Part shown: positions 63,501 through 64,000 of the stretch, in pieces
Position numbering within the stretch: position 1 is the first letter of the stretch
Layout: every line of letters starts with the position of its first letter
NCBI GenBank assembly: GCA_963755705.1
Contig: CAVWKW010000002.1
Coordinates: 62,001-126,000, forward strand
DNA: 64,000 bases
Origin: JBARDN01 sp963755705
GTDB lineage: Bacteria; Desulfobacterota; Binatia; Binatales; Binataceae
Direction: 5' to 3'
Notes under the pieces: generated by a model
The model's database searches: none
What the model was told of the DNA's origin: nothing
Seen by the model: only the letters and a program-made list of their open reading frames with translations
Program-made: the position numbers and the translations under genes

Positions 63501-64000
63501 AGATATACGCCTTGATCACGAAGAACGATCGCAGACTTGCTATCCGTTGCACGACATTTCGCGAAAGTCTGGATCCAGCGCCGGTTCCGTCGATATGCCA
63601 CGGGCGAGTCAACATTTTGCGCCCGAAGTTCCGCGAGAATCTGGGAAGCGGCTTCCATGGTCATCTCAGTTGAGTTGTCTACGGAAGAGGGGCTGCGATG
63701 AATTTCCACATCGATATTTTGGCAGCGCACGTTGGCGAGTTCTTTCGGAATAACCCCACACGGACCCGCCAGCAGCGCGCGGCCGGGAGCCAGCACTGGC
63801 TCTTCGGCGACCTGGTGGAGATTGTTGGATACAACTGCAATCTGCACTGAGGCCGCAGGATCTATGGCTCCCAATGCCTGACCGAGAAACAGGAGACTGT
63901 AAAAGCTCATCGTCTCCCTGACCGATAGTTCACCAAGCGAGTCCTGACCGTCGCCGGGCGCGCATACAGACCAAAGATGGACGATCGTACGCGGGAGATT
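60593..64000 (-). CDS. Polyketide/peptide synthase, C-terminal part (KR-DH-carrier-thioesterase), 5' end outside window
   Basis: The frame stays open to the window edge; visible residues beyond the first ATG (63910) continue the KR subdomain (IVHLWSVCAPGDGQDSLG). Numbering from that ATG, the ketoreductase has the nucleotide motif TGGLGGIG (139-146) and active-site Tyr299 (IDYVAASAF). The dehydratase has the catalytic His in NEHRLSGGTGLFP (376) and the second DH block LHPALLDMATG, where the usual Gln/His is Gly. A carrier domain has LGGNSL (Ser742), the form common in peptide-synthase carriers, and a type I thioesterase has GYSFGG (Ser871). The order KR before DH differs from the usual DH-KR. 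The product is unknown. Confidence 0.92.
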   Translation of the reverse strand, partial: NLPRTIVHLWSVCAPGDGQDSLGELSVRETMSFYSLLFLGQALGAIDPAASVQIAVVSNNLHQVAEEPVLAPGRALLAGPCGVIPKELANVRCQNIDVEIHRSPSSVDNSTEMTMEAASQILAELRAQNVDSPVAYRRNRRWIQTFAKCRATDSKSAIVLRDQGVYLITGGLGGIGLVLAGSIAKTIRARLVLISRRTFPPKDTWEEWLTSHHRDDATSRKIRLIREIESLGTEVMIGTADVCDEETMKRAANQVRARFGPINGIIHAAGVLDDMPLLQKDRASAARVIEPKVRGALVLESVFRHDPSDFFLLMSSVSSHVAPAGQIDYVAASAFLDAFATSRSSGGSRCVSIQWPRWIDTGMAAELNGYSELNPIHPLLGHAEHENDATTYSTSLSLETDWIVNEHRLSGGTGLFPATGYLEMVRAAVADLTGASECLISNFFVNQPLKVEAHSRQPVRFSMHKEGETYRFSARTIVNGSTQWIECAGGEVATARLPSVSRCDIEGLRRRCDSDNLGGEGSVRNGAQERHIEFGPRWRNLERIWLGRNEALSLLQLPPEYRAEVGTYRLHPALLDMATGSAMFLIKGSDTAGYLYVPISYGRVSVSGQLPPTCYAYIRSKAGASIENPVATFDVTILDREGNAIVEISDFSVRQVRDLSLLESAKSGIVSDLTDREMIRRTDAITSEEGSRVFARILANPEISNVIVFPSDFSQFRERSKPKYNATNKSDPVPSAGLDDAVELTLTRWWKELLGVESVNSRASFFDLGGNSLTGVRLLAQVKRKYGVELQLATLFTAPTIEKLSALVRQQTEPSSFSFLIPIQPNGTKPPLYVIHGIGGSVLSFRELIKHLDADQPIYGVEYSISKVSPALLRMEDLAAHYLEEIRRLQPNGPYHLLGYSFGGLLAFEIAQQLTAAGQQVELLGMVDTFLMNEARAAGLKRSVYARLKKRTAGLCRHTRRLIFGPGRRAYLRDDLGQRFHEIVGEFRQSIYAFLDARGRPIPKSLERAQDVNWFAALRYQALPYSGSITLFRAATAEGFADLSHDRELGWGPLAQGGVAVHEIPGTHSDMMREPNVRILAREVNGTLRDHQSDDPALMFSKKAAARPASATLGIVGIDEKVTARNRRNHATPAQ

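Noticed and set aside
1..64000. CRISPR arrays, rRNA genes, transposases and phage genes
   Set aside because: No regularly spaced direct repeats, rRNA signatures, DDE/tyrosine-recombinase motifs or phage structural genes were seen on either strand.
19647..64000. A repeated copy of the tRNA-Pro 3' end marking an island right border
   Set aside because: No matching segment of useful length was noticed in the remainder of the window; the border may lie outside.

Overview
The window is a 64 kb stretch of a GC-rich Gram-negative bacterial chromosome. The evidence for this is an outer-membrane beta-barrel, a Wza-type export lipoprotein, signal peptides and an exosortase. Gene content (AMP-ligase/crotonase pair, desulforedoxin-like zinc ribbons, exosortase polysaccharide locus, polyketide synthase) fits a deltaproteobacterial-grade lineage such as Desulfobacterota or Binatota. 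That placement is an inference from gene content and was not tested.

Layout. 1-2.1 kb: housekeeping genes (end of proA, nadD, rsfS). 1.9-8.6 kb: mostly minus strand, with a small stress membrane protein, two zinc-ribbon microproteins, two crotonase-fold proteins around an acyl-CoA ligase, an amidohydrolase and YgfZ. 8.4-12.7 kb: a small membrane protein, a secreted two-repeat protein, efp with an unusual tip residue, and two methyltransferases. 12.65-13.2 kb: a nest of intergenic repeats. 13.2-18.6 kb (minus): panC, panB, a PDZ protein, an MBL hydrolase, coaX and a secreted protein. 18.7-19.65 kb: an SDR and tRNA-Pro(GGG), which sits at the edge of the accessory region.

19.8-52.7 kb is a large exosortase-type exopolysaccharide locus. 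The minus-strand arm holds a priming sugar transferase, two small C-terminally anchored candidate exosortase substrates and an exosortase fused to EpsI. The divergent plus-strand arm starts with export lipoprotein, beta-barrel, Wzz, ExeA-like ATPase and CpsD-like kinase. It continues with an O-antigen ligase relic, glycosyltransferases, a deacetylase, a FemAB protein, a phosphatase, a nucleotidyltransferase, an oxidoreductase-epimerase fusion, a HAD-methyltransferase fusion, UbiA, a GT-C-like protein, a flippase and a final epimerase. Together they would build, modify, flip, polymerise and export a polysaccharide, while the exosortase processes surface proteins.

52.7-59 kb holds an intact secreted glycoside-hydrolase-like protein, a decayed paralogue with a Thr/Pro linker, a GT2 and a decayed FkbM methyltransferase. 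Three small excisionase-type HTH proteins (21.9, 59.7 and 60.3 kb) bracket the locus. The window ends inside a polyketide/peptide synthase gene whose visible part reads KR-DH-carrier-thioesterase.

Frameshifts and internal stops are concentrated between 33 and 58 kb. At least two lie in 6-base homopolymers, so sequencing error, phase variation and real decay must be told apart before the genes are called dead. The strongest candidates for something undescribed are the exosortase locus with its unusual anchored proteins and HTH set, and the paired secreted hydrolase-like family.
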